From positions 1 to 8,363 of the forward strand of contig JAPUJA010000107.1 in the NCBI GenBank assembly GCA_027296525.1: a stretch of 8,363 bases of DNA, read 5' to 3'. Origin of the DNA: Pseudomonadota bacterium (GTDB lineage Bacteria > Pseudomonadota > Alphaproteobacteria > UBA828 > JAPUJA01). Under the pieces are notes generated by a model, which saw only the letters and a list, made by a program, of their open reading frames with translations, made no database searches and was not told the DNA's origin. A program made the translations under genes and the position numbers. Each line of letters begins with the position of its first letter. Position 1 is the first letter of the stretch. Below are positions 7,370 to 8,363 of the stretch, piece by piece.

Positions 7370-7398
7370 AGTATGGCCCGCGGCGTGTGCGCGCGCAA
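7370..7398 (-). promoter_or_regulatory. Possible sigma-70-type promoter for the transaminase-gabD-gor genes
   Basis: On the minus strand TTGCGC (7398-7393) and CATACT (7375-7370) are separated by exactly 17 bases. They match 3 of 6 and 4 of 6 positions of the -35 and -10 consensus. Transcription would begin near 7363, leaving a leader of about 50 bases before the transaminase start. The gap from 7316 to 7417 is the largest in the window. I see no T-rich terminator after fghA, so read-through from the formaldehyde genes is also possible. Confidence 0.35.
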
Positions 7399-7417
7399 CG
7401 TCCTCGCCCCGCTCGCC

Positions 7418-8260
7418 TCACCGGCCGAGCACCGCCGCATGGTGGCGGATATGGTCCTCGATGAAACTCGCGATGAAATAATAGCTGTGATCGTAGCCCG
7501 CCTGCATCCGCAGTTTGAGCGGCTGGCCCGCTTCGCGGCAGGCCTCGGCAAAGATCTCCGGCTTGAGCTGTTCGGCGAGGAATTGATCGTCGCTCCCTTG
7601 GTCGATCAGGATCTCGAGCTCGGGCCGCGCGCCGGTTTGCACGAGCTCGCTCGCGTCATAGGCCCTCCAGGCCCCTTCGTCGGGCCCGAGATAGCCGGAG
7701 AAGGCCTTCTGGCCCCAAGGGGCGCGCGTCGGCGCGGCGATCGGGGCGAAGGCCGAAACCGACCGGTAGCGTGCGGGGTTCCGAAGCCCGATGACCAGCG
7801 CGCCATGCCCGCCCATCGAATGGCCGAAGACGCCCTGACGCGCCGCATCCGCCGGAAAATTAGCCTCGATGACGCGCGGGAGCTCGTCCGTCACGTAGCT
7901 GTACATCCGGTAGTGCGCCGACCAGGGCTCCAGGGTGGCATCGACGTAGAAGCCCGCGCCCGTGCCGAAATCCCAGTCCTTGTCCTCGCCCGCGATCCCG
8001 GCGTCCCTTGGGCTCGTGTCCGGGGCGACGAGGATCAGCCCGCACTCGGCGGCAAGGCGTTGCGCCCCCGCCTTGATGATGAATGTCTCTTCGGTGCAGG
8101 TCAGCCCGGCCAGATAGTAAAGCACGGGCCGCTTCCCCCCCTGGGGCGGGATATAGATGGCGAAGCGCATCGTTCCCCGGCAAGCCTCGGAGTGGTGGCG
8201 GCAGAAGAGGACGCGCCCGCCGAACGAGCGGTGCTCCTCGATGACTTCCGGCGCCGTCAT
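7418..8260 (-). CDS. fghA: S-formylglutathione hydrolase
   Basis: The enzyme hydrolyses S-formylglutathione to formate and glutathione, the second step of glutathione-dependent formaldehyde detoxification in the cytoplasm. The 280 residues are full length for the esterase D family of alpha/beta hydrolases. The nucleophile is Ser148 in GHSMGGHGA, the acid is Asp224 or Asp225 in DQGSDDQFL, and the base is His258 in GYDHSYYF. Cys55 in AGLTCTEETF is the conserved cysteine near the active site. There is no signal peptide. The N-terminal HRSFGG and RHHS segments align with the usual family start, so the ATG at 8260 is accepted although no clear ribosome binding site precedes it. It lies 38 bp after the dehydrogenase that makes its substrate, a pairing seen widely in Proteobacteria. 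The shared context makes the function nearly certain. Confidence 0.97.
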   Translation of the reverse strand: MTAPEVIEEHRSFGGRVLFCRHHSEACRGTMRFAIYIPPQGGKRPVLYYLAGLTCTEETFIIKAGAQRLAAECGLILVAPDTSPRDAGIAGEDKDWDFGTGAGFYVDATLEPWSAHYRMYSYVTDELPRVIEANFPADAARQGVFGHSMGGHGALVIGLRNPARYRSVSAFAPIAAPTRAPWGQKAFSGYLGPDEGAWRAYDASELVQTGARPELEILIDQGSDDQFLAEQLKPEIFAEACREAGQPLKLRMQAGYDHSYYFIASFIEDHIRHHAAVLGR

Positions 8261-8298
8261 GCGGTTGGGCCGAGCAACGGTCTCATCGGTTTTTCGCT

Positions 8299-8363
8299 TT
8301 AGAAGAGGACGACGCTTCGGATCGACTCGCCCTTGTGCATGAGATCAAAGGCGTTGTTGATGT
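8299..8363 (-). CDS. frmA: S-(hydroxymethyl)glutathione dehydrogenase (class III alcohol dehydrogenase), C-terminal end
   Basis: Only the last 20 codons and the TAA stop lie in the window; the gene continues beyond the right edge. The tail reads INNAFDLMHKGESIRSVVLF, the typical end of class III alcohol dehydrogenases (INxAFDLMHxGxSIRSVV). These enzymes oxidise the spontaneous glutathione adduct of formaldehyde to S-formylglutathione with NAD+. The next gene, 38 bp downstream, encodes the hydrolase acting on that product, which supports the call strongly. No catalytic or zinc-binding residues fall inside the window, so the assignment rests on this short tail plus context. Confidence 0.85.
   Translation of the reverse strand, partial: INNAFDLMHKGESIRSVVLF

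Noticed and set aside
7341..7370. Possible terminator near the T6 run
   Set aside because: On the minus strand the run reads as A6 after a 4-bp GCGC stem, which is the wrong base for a terminator of these genes. No plus-strand gene is present to end there.
6806..8302. Open frame of 498 codons on the plus strand
   Set aside because: It is antisense to the transaminase and fghA genes, with no domain and an atypical composition.

Overview
This is a high-GC window with eight genes, all on the minus strand. Transcription therefore runs from the right end (8363) to the left end (1). The protein sequences, the glutathione-dependent formaldehyde pathway, the class II DAHP synthase and the gor-DAHP synthase pairing suggest the chromosome of an alphaproteobacterium. 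That placement is an inference from protein style, since there is no rRNA or tRNA to confirm it. I see no mobile elements, CRISPR arrays, tRNAs or phage genes.

In transcription order the window holds: the last 20 codons of S-(hydroxymethyl)glutathione dehydrogenase (8299-8363, cut by the window edge); S-formylglutathione hydrolase (7418-8260); a 102-bp gap with a possible promoter; a fold-type IV PLP transaminase that resembles (R)-selective amine transaminases more than branched-chain aminotransferases (6419-7315); a GabD-type succinate-semialdehyde dehydrogenase (4835-6325); glutathione reductase (3464-4822); class II DAHP synthase (2021-3424); nicotinate phosphoribosyltransferase (800-1954); and the N-terminal glutaminase half of NAD+ synthetase (1-741, cut by the window edge). 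Gaps between genes are 12 to 102 bp and none exceeds 300 bp, so one or two long operons are plausible.

The genes share themes. The first two oxidise the glutathione adduct of formaldehyde to formate and return free glutathione, and glutathione reductase keeps that pool reduced. The transaminase and the semialdehyde dehydrogenase could act in sequence, amine to carbonyl to acid. Two genes at the distal end make NAD from nicotinate, and four of the other encoded enzymes are NAD(P)- or glutathione-linked. DAHP synthase, the entry to the shikimate pathway, is the outlier.

Most of the window is ordinary metabolism. The most useful leads are the unusual transaminase with its dehydrogenase partner, and two substitutions at normally conserved cofactor-binding positions: Gly to Ala in the NADPH loop of glutathione reductase, and Lys to Arg in the dehydrogenase. 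I found no convincing evidence of an undescribed system.
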